The position numbers were made by a program, and so were the translations under genes. The notes under the pieces were generated by a model, which worked only from the letters and a program-made list of their open reading frames with translations, was not told the DNA's origin and did no database searches. DNA of 51,377 bases from an uncultured Sphingobacteriaceae bacterium (GTDB lineage: Bacteria > Bacteroidota > Bacteroidia > Sphingobacteriales > Sphingobacteriaceae): positions 1 through 51,377 of the forward strand of contig CAMPKC010000029.1 of assembly GCA_946887045.1 (NCBI GenBank), in the 5' to 3' direction. Positions within the stretch are counted from its first letter, which is position 1, and each line of letters begins with the position of its first letter. Of the stretch, positions 31,717 through 41,218 are shown piece after piece.

Positions 31717-34186
31717 GCTCCCTTATGCAGGAGTTGAATCGTATAACGGATTATCCTTATTATATAGTGAAAAAGGAGACTACTCTTTAATTATCAAGTT
31801 CCAAAACCCTGCTTTACAATACTCAGCAGACCCGGACGCCTATACAAGTTTTCACAGCCTCTTATTAAATATTGTTAAACTGCTTGGAGCTGGATATATC
31901 ATTCAGAAACAAGATGTTTTTGTTCGGAAAACATTTAAAGGTAAACCTTGCAGCGAGTTTTTGCAACAACAGTATTCCAGGCATTTCGAAGGAAGAGAAT
32001 ATATAGAGCTTCATACTTATTTAAGTATTACAAGGCAGGTAAAGCGAGGAGCTTTTTATGTGTATGATAAAAAGCAGTTAATAGATTTTGAACAATATGC
32101 GAGCAAGGTTTTCGATTTGCTTCAGGGAGCGGGATTAAGGCCCGCATTTCTGTCAACAGAGGAAATAAATTCCTATGTGTTTAAACTGCTGGGGATGGAC
32201 TTCGCCAGCGATAATCGGCTACTCGACACAATTCGAGCTCAGGATAGGCATCTGCAGATTGGTAGTAAAGCGATACGAACAATCAGTTTAATCAATACAG
32301 AATCCATAGACCTGCCAGAAGAAGTAAGTCCTTATATAGGGAAAGCGGACAAGAACAGTCTAAAAAATTTCCCGGTGGATAATTTTTCATTCTTATTTCA
32401 GGTTCCCGCCTTCCGACTGATTGTATTTAATCAGGTTATAGAAATACCTAATCAGCAGTTAACGCTAAACAAGCTGGAACTGAAACGTAAACGACATTCT
32501 GGTGTTCCTGATGCAGCCAACTTAATCTGCGTCAAAGATATTGATCAGCTTTTAACTGATGTCGCCAAAGACAATCAGCTAATCGTTAATGCGCATTATT
32601 CTATGCTTGTTTGTACTGATGAGAGCGCCATTGATAAAGCATGTAATTTTATAGAAGCAGCATTATTTCAGCATGGGATCATTCCATCAAGAAATGCCTT
32701 TAATCAGTTAGAGCTTTTTCGGTGTGCTCTTCCGGGAAATGCAGTGGAATTAAAAAAGTATGATTGGTTTTTAACTACGTCAGATGCTGCCTTATGTTTT
32801 TTCTTTAAGGAATCAATGCAGCAGGATGATCGGTCGGATTTTCTTATCAGGTTCACTGACAGGCAGGGGATTCCTGTAGGGATAGATCCTTCAGATCTGC
32901 CTATGCGAACTAACAGGATTAATAATCGAAACCGCTTTGTATTAGGTCCTTCCGGCTCGGGGAAAAGCTTTTTTATGAACGCCCTGATTGAACAGTATAT
33001 GCTGTACAATATGGATGTTGTAATTGTGGATACAGGCCATTCTTATTCTGGTTTATGTGCCTATTTTAAGGGTAAATATATCACCTATACGGATCGCAAT
33101 CCAATCACTATGAACCCCTTTCAATTAACGGAAGGCGAGTATAATCTTGAAAAAAAGGATTTCTTATGCACATTGGTTGGATTGCTTTGGAAAGGGGCTG
33201 AAGGTATTGTCAGCAACGTGGAACGGGATGTGATATCCAATTTAATCAGTTCATATTATGCTGTGTTTTTTGAGAGCTCTTATGATGATTTCTACATTGA
33301 GAAATTGAACTTCAATAGCTTTTATGAATATGCGCTATATAAGATTCCTCACATCAAAAGAGAAGAAGGAATTCCCTTCGATTTTGATGAATTCCGTTAT
33401 GTGTTAAAGAAGTTTTATCACGGAGGGGAGTTTGATAGCATACTCAATGAAGGAGCCGATCAATCTCTATTTTCTGAGCGGTTTATTGTTTTCGAGATCG
33501 ATTCGATTAAAGAAAATAAGATCCTATTTCCTATTGTGACGCTCATCATTATGGATGTTTTTATTCAGAAGATGAGGCATCGTAAAGAGCAGCGTAAATG
33601 TTTGATTATTGAAGAAGCCTGGAAAGCAATTGCATCTCCTTTAATGGCGGGCTATATATTATACCTGTACAAAACCGTCCGTAAGTTTTGGGGGGAAGCC
33701 ATTGTAGTAACTCAGGAACTTTCTGATATTTTGGGAAACGCTGTTGTAAAGGATAGTATTCTGAATAATTCGGATACGATCTGTTTGCTGGATCAATCGA
33801 AGTTTAGGGATAATTACAAGGAGATTGCTAAACTCTTAAGTATTTCCGAGATAGAGCAAAGGAAAATTTTCACTATTAATAAACTGGATAATAGTGATGG
33901 CAGAGGTCGTTTTAAGGAGGTTTATATCAGGAGAGGCAGTATTGGAGAAGTGTATGGCGTAGAAGTATCGATTTACCAATACCTGGCATATACCACAGAA
34001 AAGCCTGAAAAAACTGCCGTTGAAGCTTATGTATCAAACTACGGATCTTATCAAAAAGGACTTGAAGCCTTTGTTATGGATTTAGAGTTAAGCGGACTCT
34101 CCTTAAACGAGTTTGTCAAAAAAGTAAATCTGGACGGTATATCTACCGCCAATTCAATTGAATTTTTTAAGCCTGATTTTCTATGA
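31688..34186 (+). CDS. traG: TraG, VirB4-like conjugation ATPase
   Basis: An 832-residue ATPase that powers the type IV secretion channel. Walker A 'VLGPSGSGKSFFMNAL' at about residue 420 and Walker B 'KCLIIEEAWKAIA' at about 640, with the N-terminal TraG region 'YAGVESYNGLSLLYSEKGDYSLI'. Full family length. It overlaps the next gene by 4 bases. Confidence 0.93.
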   Translation: MQKTRRTAFKLPYAGVESYNGLSLLYSEKGDYSLIIKFQNPALQYSADPDAYTSFHSLLLNIVKLLGAGYIIQKQDVFVRKTFKGKPCSEFLQQQYSRHFEGREYIELHTYLSITRQVKRGAFYVYDKKQLIDFEQYASKVFDLLQGAGLRPAFLSTEEINSYVFKLLGMDFASDNRLLDTIRAQDRHLQIGSKAIRTISLINTESIDLPEEVSPYIGKADKNSLKNFPVDNFSFLFQVPAFRLIVFNQVIEIPNQQLTLNKLELKRKRHSGVPDAANLICVKDIDQLLTDVAKDNQLIVNAHYSMLVCTDESAIDKACNFIEAALFQHGIIPSRNAFNQLELFRCALPGNAVELKKYDWFLTTSDAALCFFFKESMQQDDRSDFLIRFTDRQGIPVGIDPSDLPMRTNRINNRNRFVLGPSGSGKSFFMNALIEQYMLYNMDVVIVDTGHSYSGLCAYFKGKYITYTDRNPITMNPFQLTEGEYNLEKKDFLCTLVGLLWKGAEGIVSNVERDVISNLISSYYAVFFESSYDDFYIEKLNFNSFYEYALYKIPHIKREEGIPFDFDEFRYVLKKFYHGGEFDSILNEGADQSLFSERFIVFEIDSIKENKILFPIVTLIIMDVFIQKMRHRKEQRKCLIIEEAWKAIASPLMAGYILYLYKTVRKFWGEAIVVTQELSDILGNAVVKDSILNNSDTICLLDQSKFRDNYKEIAKLLSISEIEQRKIFTINKLDNSDGRGRFKEVYIRRGSIGEVYGVEVSIYQYLAYTTEKPEKTAVEAYVSNYGSYQKGLEAFVMDLELSGLSLNEFVKKVNLDGISTANSIEFFKPDFL

Positions 34187-34845
34187 AAACAATCCTAATT
34201 CTTTCTGGAATTTTAAGTGCATGGCTAAGCTCTTCAGCACAGATTTATTTTGATCCTGCCACAGCCGGAGCCACGGCTGCGCATGCGGCAATTATCAATA
34301 ATCAGCTCAATAAAACGAACGAGAACTTGACATTGATTCAAAAAGGTCAGCTTGCCGTGACAGGACAATTGCTTATTGTAAATGATCTTCAGCAGCAAAT
34401 TTATAAGGGACTTAGTGAGGTAGCTGGAGCTGTTCGTTCGCTTTTAGCGATAAGGGATATCGCTGATGTTAGTCTGGATATTATAAGTGATGTGAACAAG
34501 GCGGCTATAATCGCTCAAAGTAATCCTGCTCTTTTGCTTTTTGCAGAACAGGGAGCCCGGGAATTTAAAACCAGAGCTACTTCTTTGACTGCCGAGGTAA
34601 GTTCATTTGTGCTTACTGGTGGAAAGAGTAATCTAATGGATTCTGGAGAACGGGCGAAACTCTTGAACAGGATCAGAACCGAGCTAATGATATTAAGGGG
34701 AGTAGCTTACGGTATGCAGCGATCAATGTTTTGGGCAAAGCAGCGTGGCATCTTAAATTCATTAAATCCTTATGCGGGATACCTAAACATTGACAAAGCC
34801 ATCGCTGATGATATTCTTAGAAACGCCAAATATTTGAAGAAATGA
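34183..34845 (+). CDS. traI: TraI-like (DUF4141) secreted conjugation protein, paralogue 1
   Basis: 220 residues with a signal peptide ending 'LSSSAQIYFDP'. The coiled-coil-rich middle and the C-terminal 'SMFWAKQRGILNSLNPYAGYLNIDKAIADDILRNAKYLKK' are shared with the next two genes. Equivalent to TraI (DUF4141) of CTnDOT, an envelope part of the channel of unknown function. Confidence 0.65.
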   Translation: MKTILILSGILSAWLSSSAQIYFDPATAGATAAHAAIINNQLNKTNENLTLIQKGQLAVTGQLLIVNDLQQQIYKGLSEVAGAVRSLLAIRDIADVSLDIISDVNKAAIIAQSNPALLLFAEQGAREFKTRATSLTAEVSSFVLTGGKSNLMDSGERAKLLNRIRTELMILRGVAYGMQRSMFWAKQRGILNSLNPYAGYLNIDKAIADDILRNAKYLKK

Positions 34846-35492
34846 AAAGATTATGTCTGATTTTAACTGTGTTACTGATGGTCCAGGGAGAAGTCTTTGC
34901 TCAAATTAATGTGCAGCTTTTGCATCAGTTAGTGAATGAAAGCAAGGAAGAACATAGCCGGCAGGAAAACGCAAAGAACAAGCAGTCCGTAACTACGGCT
35001 AACGAAGAAGTCAATAAATCCCAAATGGCTAAGCTAAAATATCGCTACCGGCAGTTGAAGAGCCGTTTTCACACACTTGGAGTTATAGTTGACGCTGCTC
35101 AAATCGGAATCCAGGCTAGTCCGATAGTTTCGGAAATCATTCAGCAACAAAGTATTATTTACAATCAGGCAGCCGGAAATCCTGTGTTAATTACGCTTGC
35201 CATTGATGCTGAACGGGATCTGGCTCAACGATCTAAAATGCTGATCAACTATTTATATGGACTTGTTATCACTGTTGGGGATATCAATCAAATGAAAGCC
35301 AGTGATCGTAAAATTCTATTTAATCATGTTTTATCGGAACTACGGCTGATTGCCGGGACTTCTAAAGGATTGGCGGCTAATATGCTTTATGCGAACCGCA
35401 AAGAATCTACCAATCCATTTTACGGCTTTATTAATGAGGATAAACGCCTTGTTGATGATATTATAAGAAAAGCTGCCATCCTAAAAAACTAA
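34842..35492 (+). CDS. TraI-like conjugation protein, paralogue 2
   Basis: 216 residues, signal peptide ending about 'EVFAQINVQ'. The second half shows the same layout as its neighbours: '...MLYANRKESTNPFYGFINEDKRLVDDIIRKAAILKN'. More helical and more basic in the N-terminal part than paralogue 1. Overlaps the previous gene by 4 bases and is 8 bases from the next. Confidence 0.6.
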   Translation: MKRLCLILTVLLMVQGEVFAQINVQLLHQLVNESKEEHSRQENAKNKQSVTTANEEVNKSQMAKLKYRYRQLKSRFHTLGVIVDAAQIGIQASPIVSEIIQQQSIIYNQAAGNPVLITLAIDAERDLAQRSKMLINYLYGLVITVGDINQMKASDRKILFNHVLSELRLIAGTSKGLAANMLYANRKESTNPFYGFINEDKRLVDDIIRKAAILKN

Positions 35493-35500
35493 ATCAGATA

Positions 35501-36163
35501 ATGAAAGTTTTAATGATACTGATTCTCTGTCAGACAGGATTTCTATGTTCTGCGCAAACGGTAATTTTTGACCGCAATCATTTCAATATTGTAAATGAAA
35601 ATGGATTAATGCGGTATTCATCAGAAACTGCTCATTCGAATTACCTGAAGAATATCAATAACCAAATAGATAATATTACTCTGAATATTAGTTCAGTGGT
35701 TCTTGTTCAAAACCTCATACACAGATCGCTTATTGAAGTTAACCAGGCTCTAAAGAGCGGCATAGCCTTGAAGCAGATTGGACAGATTTCAACTGACATT
35801 GTCCGGGAAAGCAACCAGATGATTGAATTGTCAAGATCAGAACCATACCTTTTTTTATTCGCGGAGGATTCCGCCATGCAATTAAAACGCAGAGGCATCA
35901 ACCTGATTTCTGAAGTCTCTGATTTTATATTAAAAGAGGGAAATAATGTCTTGATGGATTACGAAAAACGAGATGCTTTATTGAGAAAAGTAACGCTAGA
36001 ATTAAAAGTAATGCGAGCCTTATGTTTCAGTATGAGTCGTTCCATCTACTGGGCTAAAACAAACGGAGTTCTAAAGTCTGCCAACCCTTTTCAGAATTTC
36101 ATCAATCAGGATAAGCGTCTTGTAAATGAAATTATAACCGAGTATAAATTCTTAAAGCGATAA
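35501..36163 (+). CDS. TraI-like conjugation protein, paralogue 3
   Basis: 220 residues, signal peptide ending 'FLCSAQTVIFD', with the closing 'SIYWAKTNGVLKSANPFQNFINQDKRLVNEIITEYKFLKR'. Closer to paralogue 1 in the middle region ('HRSLIEVNQALKSG' against 'YKGLSEVAGAVRSL'). Three tandem related genes suggest local duplication and division of roles. Confidence 0.6.
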   Translation: MKVLMILILCQTGFLCSAQTVIFDRNHFNIVNENGLMRYSSETAHSNYLKNINNQIDNITLNISSVVLVQNLIHRSLIEVNQALKSGIALKQIGQISTDIVRESNQMIELSRSEPYLFLFAEDSAMQLKRRGINLISEVSDFILKEGNNVLMDYEKRDALLRKVTLELKVMRALCFSMSRSIYWAKTNGVLKSANPFQNFINQDKRLVNEIITEYKFLKR

Positions 36164-36166
36164 ACT

Positions 36167-36946
36167 ATGAAATCATTTCAATTAATTTTTATTGTAATGC
36201 TGTTCTTTAAAACGGGTTTCGGCCAGATGCCCATCCGCGACAGGCACATTGCGCATCAACAGGAACGTATGGTGTTTAAACAATGGGACAAAAGTAAATT
36301 TACACCAGGTAAAGGCTTTTTAGGCTTGAACCCACTTTACTGGTTAACATGGGGCCTGCATCCGGATTATCCCAATACCGACCTGCGCCCACTTAGTTCT
36401 TCCGGTCTGCAAACGAAGCGATTGGCTTTAGTAGTTGCAATGCATAATATAACAAAGCAGTATAAAATGCATGCAGATACATTAAGGAGCACAGCCTTCT
36501 CAGAAGCAATTAATTATTCCGGACTAATCTCAGATGCTGACCCATTATGGGTATTATATTATCGACACGAATTTGCACCATTATTGAATCAGGGAGTTTT
36601 GGTCTCATTAGATGATCTGCCGCTTGAAGAAAAAGAATACCTGTTGCGGAATGGAATTTACGAATGGTATCTGGAGGAATTTGCAATATTGTCTGATCGA
36701 TTGCGAGCGGCACGAACCACAACCCTCGACAGAGGCTCGAGGATGATTACCTACCATCGCCTACTTTCTGAGTTTCGGAAACTAAATGCAATCTGGGAAA
36801 CGAAAAAAGCAAATGCAACGAAGTTTTTAGCGATGACTAAGTCCAGTAGTAACATAAAAAGCAGGAATCAGGCATTGCCTGAAAATATAGCAATACAAAG
36901 CGATAAAGAAATCGCTGACAAAATTCTAAGTAAGTCGAAGCTCTAA
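36167..36946 (+). CDS. Secreted conjugation-locus protein (DUF5045-like?)
   Basis: 259 residues with a signal peptide ending 'TGFGQMPIRD'. 'GKGFLGLNPLYWLTWGLHPDYPNTDLRPL' is a conserved-looking block. Position between the TraI-like genes and traJ agrees with a DUF5045-type protein of Bacteroidota ICEs, recalled rather than tested. No other domain visible. Confidence 0.5.
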   Translation: MKSFQLIFIVMLFFKTGFGQMPIRDRHIAHQQERMVFKQWDKSKFTPGKGFLGLNPLYWLTWGLHPDYPNTDLRPLSSSGLQTKRLALVVAMHNITKQYKMHADTLRSTAFSEAINYSGLISDADPLWVLYYRHEFAPLLNQGVLVSLDDLPLEEKEYLLRNGIYEWYLEEFAILSDRLRAARTTTLDRGSRMITYHRLLSEFRKLNAIWETKKANATKFLAMTKSSSNIKSRNQALPENIAIQSDKEIADKILSKSKL

Positions 36947-36957
36947 TAAGAATTTAA

Positions 36958-38091
36958 ATGATAATAGATAGTATAACCGGCACAGCCGGTTTTTTTATGA
37001 GCAATACATCCGCATCGGTGCCCGATTCCTTTAAGCACACTTTCAATTTCTTACAAGGAAACGGAGTATATGAGGAGGGTATGATGTATTATTTAAGGGC
37101 AATGAGAAACACCATCTGGACGCATTATGATGCTTTCATTGCTGATGCACAGGCCCTATCAGCCATTTTTATGCTGATTTTCTTTGCAATCAAATCTTAC
37201 GAAATGATGTCCGGGGATAAGAAGCTTGAAATTATGCCCCTCTTACGACCCTTTGGTTTAGTAATGGTGATATTATGGTGGGGAACCTTCACCCGCGTTG
37301 TTGCTTATCCAACTGATCTGGTGGCCATACGTACAGAAGCTATGTTTAATGACAGTCAGGCAGAAGTGAATAACCTTCGCCTGGAGCGTGCGAAACTAAT
37401 GGCTGAGATCGCAGATCAATTATTTAAGGTGCAGGCTCAAACGGAGATTGCTCAGCATGAGGCTGATACCTGGTATGAAAACGCCTGGGAGTCTGTTAAG
37501 TCATCGGTTAAAGAAGGGTTTTCAGAAGTTTGGAATCCGATTATTGAGTTGCGTAACAGGATGCAGGTAAATTTTCAATTGCTGATCACCTCTCTGCTGG
37601 AAACCGTGGCACTTTGGTTCCTTAGAATCTGCGTGTATACCATCTTTATTCTCGAGATTATTTTTTCAACCATCCTCATTATTCTTGGACCTTTTTCGGT
37701 GGCCGTAAGTATTCTGCCCGCCTTCCGGGATTCGTTCAGTACCTGGGTGTCGCGATTTATTTCTGTAAACCTGTACTCAGGAATTGGGTATCTCGTACTT
37801 TATGTTGCCTCCTTATTTCAGCATTATGCCATGGAAGCTGAGATCACCAGGTATAAAGAACTAGTAGGAACCACTGGAGCAAGCATGGAAAAACTGTCCG
37901 CTTTTGCTAGTAACGGTGTTCTCTCCTTTGGAATAGTCATCGGCACTTTTGTGATAGGGGCATTGACTATGCTTACTGTGCCAAGCATAAGCACATGGGT
38001 GGTATCAACTTCAGGTGTAAGTTCAGCAACTTCATCAATGTACAGAGGCGCAAACAATATGTCGCGGATGCTTACCCGAATGATGAAATAA
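36958..38091 (+). CDS. traJ: TraJ, TrbL/VirB6-like membrane protein
   Basis: 377 residues with several membrane segments (about 65-80, 95-110, 205-250, 262-285, 320-345), a helical hydrophilic middle, and the closing 'VPSISTWVVSTSGVSSATSS'. Matches the TraJ inner-membrane channel protein of CTnDOT, comparable to VirB6/TrbL. Confidence 0.85.
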   Translation: MIIDSITGTAGFFMSNTSASVPDSFKHTFNFLQGNGVYEEGMMYYLRAMRNTIWTHYDAFIADAQALSAIFMLIFFAIKSYEMMSGDKKLEIMPLLRPFGLVMVILWWGTFTRVVAYPTDLVAIRTEAMFNDSQAEVNNLRLERAKLMAEIADQLFKVQAQTEIAQHEADTWYENAWESVKSSVKEGFSEVWNPIIELRNRMQVNFQLLITSLLETVALWFLRICVYTIFILEIIFSTILIILGPFSVAVSILPAFRDSFSTWVSRFISVNLYSGIGYLVLYVASLFQHYAMEAEITRYKELVGTTGASMEKLSAFASNGVLSFGIVIGTFVIGALTMLTVPSISTWVVSTSGVSSATSSMYRGANNMSRMLTRMMK

Positions 38092-38113
38092 TTTCATTTA
38101 ATCCCAAATCCAA

Positions 38114-38734
38114 ATGATTATTAAAAATATTGAAGCGAAAGTTCGTCTGGCGACATTTATTTCATTAGCCAGTTTGATTTCAGCTATTCTGATTGTTATA
38201 GCCATTTTATTGTTTTCTCACAAAACGGTCTCAGAAGCTCGAAAAACGGTATATGTGCTGGATGCTAATACTGTTCCATTGCTGGCCAAACAGTCGGACG
38301 TTCGGATGAACAGAGCAGCCGAATACAAAGCCCAAATTAATCTCTTTCATAATCTGTTCTTTTCCCTCACGCCTGATGATAAGTTCATAGAATATCAGAT
38401 GAAAAGGGCAATGTATCTGATAGATGAAAGCGGTGCTTTGCAGTACAATAATTTAAAGGAAAAAGGCTATTTCAATTCCGTTCTTTCATCCAGCGCTGTA
38501 CTTACAATACGCACTGACTCTATTTATTTGAACGAAGCTAGAAAGTATTTCAGGTATTATGGGAAGCAGAAGATTGATCGACGGAGCTCGACAATTACCC
38601 GCTCACTTATTACAGAAGGTTATCTAAAAGATCTTGATATCCGATCAGATAATAATCCCCATGCGGTTCTTATCACCCGCTGGAAAACTATTGAAAATAA
38701 AGACCTCGAAAATGTTCAGAAAAACTCATTCTAG
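38114..38734 (+). CDS. traK: TraK, VirB8-like conjugation protein
   Basis: 206 residues, one membrane segment near the N-terminus (about 14-36) and a periplasmic domain beginning 'KTVYVLDANTVPLLAK', typical of TraK of Bacteroidota ICEs. Its end overlaps the start of the next gene by 23 bases. Confidence 0.85.
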   Translation: MIIKNIEAKVRLATFISLASLISAILIVIAILLFSHKTVSEARKTVYVLDANTVPLLAKQSDVRMNRAAEYKAQINLFHNLFFSLTPDDKFIEYQMKRAMYLIDESGALQYNNLKEKGYFNSVLSSSAVLTIRTDSIYLNEARKYFRYYGKQKIDRRSSTITRSLITEGYLKDLDIRSDNNPHAVLITRWKTIENKDLENVQKNSF

Positions 38735-39134
38735 ACCAGACCAACGATCATTGATTGAAGAACTAAGAAAAGAACTCGGGCCATATTTTGAAAAAGCAGA
38801 GCGTGTGATCAGTAGATTATTGAAGAAATATCCGAAGCAGTTCTTCATTGCCATGATAGTTCTGATCATTGGTTCAGGGATTCTAAGTTTCACTGTAATG
38901 AGAAATAGAAGCAAGAGAGCTTCCACATATGCTTCTCAAATTAGTTCTAATACGACTAATGGATTGGGGACAATTTTGAAAACTGGAAGTGCTTTAAGAG
39001 AAGTATTAAGCCTGCAAAACCAAATCAATTCTATTCTTAAAAAGGACTCACTTTCGTCCTTAGATACCCTGTCGCTTCAAAATGCATTTAAGAGACTCGA
39101 AGCTATCAGTCACCAATTAAACTCTAAAAAATAA
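38712..39134 (+). CDS. traL: TraL-like membrane protein
   Basis: About 140 residues from the ATG at 38712 (MFRKTHSRPDQRS), preferred over 38634 because the longer frame would overlap most of the traK tail. One membrane segment (about 45-62), then a helical periplasmic part. The TraL name is from position between traK and traM. Confidence 0.6.
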   Translation: MFRKTHSRPDQRSLIEELRKELGPYFEKAERVISRLLKKYPKQFFIAMIVLIIGSGILSFTVMRNRSKRASTYASQISSNTTNGLGTILKTGSALREVLSLQNQINSILKKDSLSSLDTLSLQNAFKRLEAISHQLNSKK

Positions 39135-39138
39135 TAAT

Positions 39139-40353
39139 ATGAAGATCAACTTTAAAGAGCCGAGGTATATACTGCCTCTGATTGCTTTGCCCTTTCTCTT
39201 AGTTTTCTTTTACGTGTACAAAATCAGCTTTGGTAAAGATGAAACCGGAAAGAAAGCAGACAATCAACTTCAGGAAAATATTGCGGATGTTTCAGAACAG
39301 GTAAAAACCAGCGATCTCTCAAATAAGCTTGACGCTTACCGTGATCGATACAAAGACGGAGATGGTTATACGGCTGTCGGGGAAATCACAGAAGAGCAAC
39401 CGACTCCACAAATGCCTGAACTATACAATCAGAATGAGAAAAAAATGCTTGATTCTATAGAGCGGTCGATGAATGAGAGATATGGCTTCGTTAAAACCAA
39501 CGATCAAAATGCGTCCTCAAATTTTCCCGATGTAAAGCGCCGGGTTTCTTGGATAAGTAATGGTAATGAAGATAAAGCATTAGCTGAAGCTATAACAAAA
39601 CTTAAAAGAAGCTCTCAATCTGAATCCTACCGCGAAGAAGAAGTATCAAATGATGAAACTGATCCATTGACTTTATTCAAGCAACAAATGGCTTTAATAG
39701 ATAGCATGGGCAAAGCCAATGACCCTGAATATAAAGCCGAGTTATTGCGTCAAAAGCAGATGGATTTAGCTGAAAAGGAGTTAAAGAGCCGAAAGAAATT
39801 AATCGTGTCCAAGTCAATAAATCAGGCAGCTGTTTTTAACACAATTTCTGCCAGTCAGGATGAAACTTTTATCAGAGCAATTATCGATCAGAATGTCACA
39901 GGGTATGCCGGTTCAAGATTGCGTATTCGCGTACTGGACGACTTCTTCGCCGGACAATTTCTGATTGAAAAAGGAGCTTATTTATATGCACAAATTGCTG
40001 GTTTTACAGGTCAGCGTGTAAATCTTTCGGTTACGTCTATATTACAGGGAAGCCAAATCTTGCCAGTCCGGCTCGATATATACGATAATGATGGCTTGCC
40101 TGGCCTGTATGTTCCGGCATCAGCCTTTCGTGAGTTTTCAAAAGAGTTAGGAATGAATACCAGTCAGGGTATAAATCTGCAAGAGGCTGAATCAAACAGC
40201 CAACTGGTGATGAGCCTGCTTCAAAAAATGTTTCAATCTACCTCAACTGCGGTAGCTAAGTTGATCCGGCAGAACAAAGCCAAATTGAAATACAATACCC
40301 AGGTGTATTTGATCGACCCTGAAGAATTAAGGAACAAACAAAGTAATTATTAA
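39139..40353 (+). CDS. traM: TraM, VirB10-like conjugation protein
   Basis: 404 residues: a single N-terminal membrane segment ('YILPLIALPFLLVFFYVYKI'), a long low-complexity Glu/Ser/Asp-rich linker, and a C-terminal beta-rich domain ('TFIRAIIDQNVTGYAGSRLRIRVLDDFFAGQFLIEKG'), which is the TraM conjugative-transposon domain bridging inner and outer membranes. Confidence 0.88.
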   Translation: MKINFKEPRYILPLIALPFLLVFFYVYKISFGKDETGKKADNQLQENIADVSEQVKTSDLSNKLDAYRDRYKDGDGYTAVGEITEEQPTPQMPELYNQNEKKMLDSIERSMNERYGFVKTNDQNASSNFPDVKRRVSWISNGNEDKALAEAITKLKRSSQSESYREEEVSNDETDPLTLFKQQMALIDSMGKANDPEYKAELLRQKQMDLAEKELKSRKKLIVSKSINQAAVFNTISASQDETFIRAIIDQNVTGYAGSRLRIRVLDDFFAGQFLIEKGAYLYAQIAGFTGQRVNLSVTSILQGSQILPVRLDIYDNDGLPGLYVPASAFREFSKELGMNTSQGINLQEAESNSQLVMSLLQKMFQSTSTAVAKLIRQNKAKLKYNTQVYLIDPEELRNKQSNY

Positions 40354-40364
40354 TCTATTCAGCC

Positions 40365-41207
40365 ATGAAGAATTTAAGTATCCTCCTATCTTTTTTATTT
40401 TTAATCGCAACAAAGGGATTTGCTCAAAATACATCTGATGTCCTGCAAAATGATTTGCCTCACATCAAGATCAGCAAAGACCTGACTATTCATTTTATCT
40501 CGCCGGAAAATATTCAGTATGTAGATATTTCCACGCATTCAATTGCAGGAGATTTGCCTGTTAAAAATATCCTGCGTATTAAAGTATTGCCTGATTTAAT
40601 TCAACAGCTTCTTCAATCTGGGAACAAGGCAGTGCTAACCGTGGTTGGCGAAAGTTATATCGCCCAATATCGACTTGATTATGTGCCCGAAAGTTGGGGA
40701 CCCCATTTACCTGCAGAGGTTGAGATAAGCCCAGATCATATGAAACCGCTGGATTTTCCAGGTATTAGATTGACCACAAAGGATCTTCAAGCCTTGTCTC
40801 TGAAAATTCTCAAACAACCAAATCCTCCCGGTATTCGATCCGTTAAAGGGGCAGGAGTAAAAGCCATTCTAAATCAGGTATATGCCGTAGGGAATTATGT
40901 TTTCCTGGATATAAGCTATTTCAACCAGACTAATCTCCCTTATGAAATTGACGAACAGCGATTCAAAATCGAGGACAAGAGGATCACAAAAGCTACTAAT
41001 TCTCAGTCTATAGAAATAAAACCTATCTGGAAGTTATATTCATCGGGATCTTTTAAAAAGCAATACCGAAATATCTATGTACTGAAGAAATTAACCTTTC
41101 CAGGAAATAAAGTTTTAAATATTGAGCTTAATGAAAAGCAATTATCAGGAAGAACTCTAAGTATGAGAGTTCAGTATCGCGACATTTTAAATGCTGATAC
41201 TCTTTAG
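40365..41207 (+). CDS. traN: TraN, VirB9-like conjugation protein
   Basis: 280 residues, signal peptide ending 'KGFAQNTSD', then a beta-rich domain beginning 'LPHIKISKDLTIHFISPENIQYVDIS', typical of TraN. Predicted outer-membrane-facing core component of the channel. 11 bases after traM. Confidence 0.85.
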   Translation: MKNLSILLSFLFLIATKGFAQNTSDVLQNDLPHIKISKDLTIHFISPENIQYVDISTHSIAGDLPVKNILRIKVLPDLIQQLLQSGNKAVLTVVGESYIAQYRLDYVPESWGPHLPAEVEISPDHMKPLDFPGIRLTTKDLQALSLKILKQPNPPGIRSVKGAGVKAILNQVYAVGNYVFLDISYFNQTNLPYEIDEQRFKIEDKRITKATNSQSIEIKPIWKLYSSGSFKKQYRNIYVLKKLTFPGNKVLNIELNEKQLSGRTLSMRVQYRDILNADTL

Positions 41208-41218
41208 CATGTCATCCT

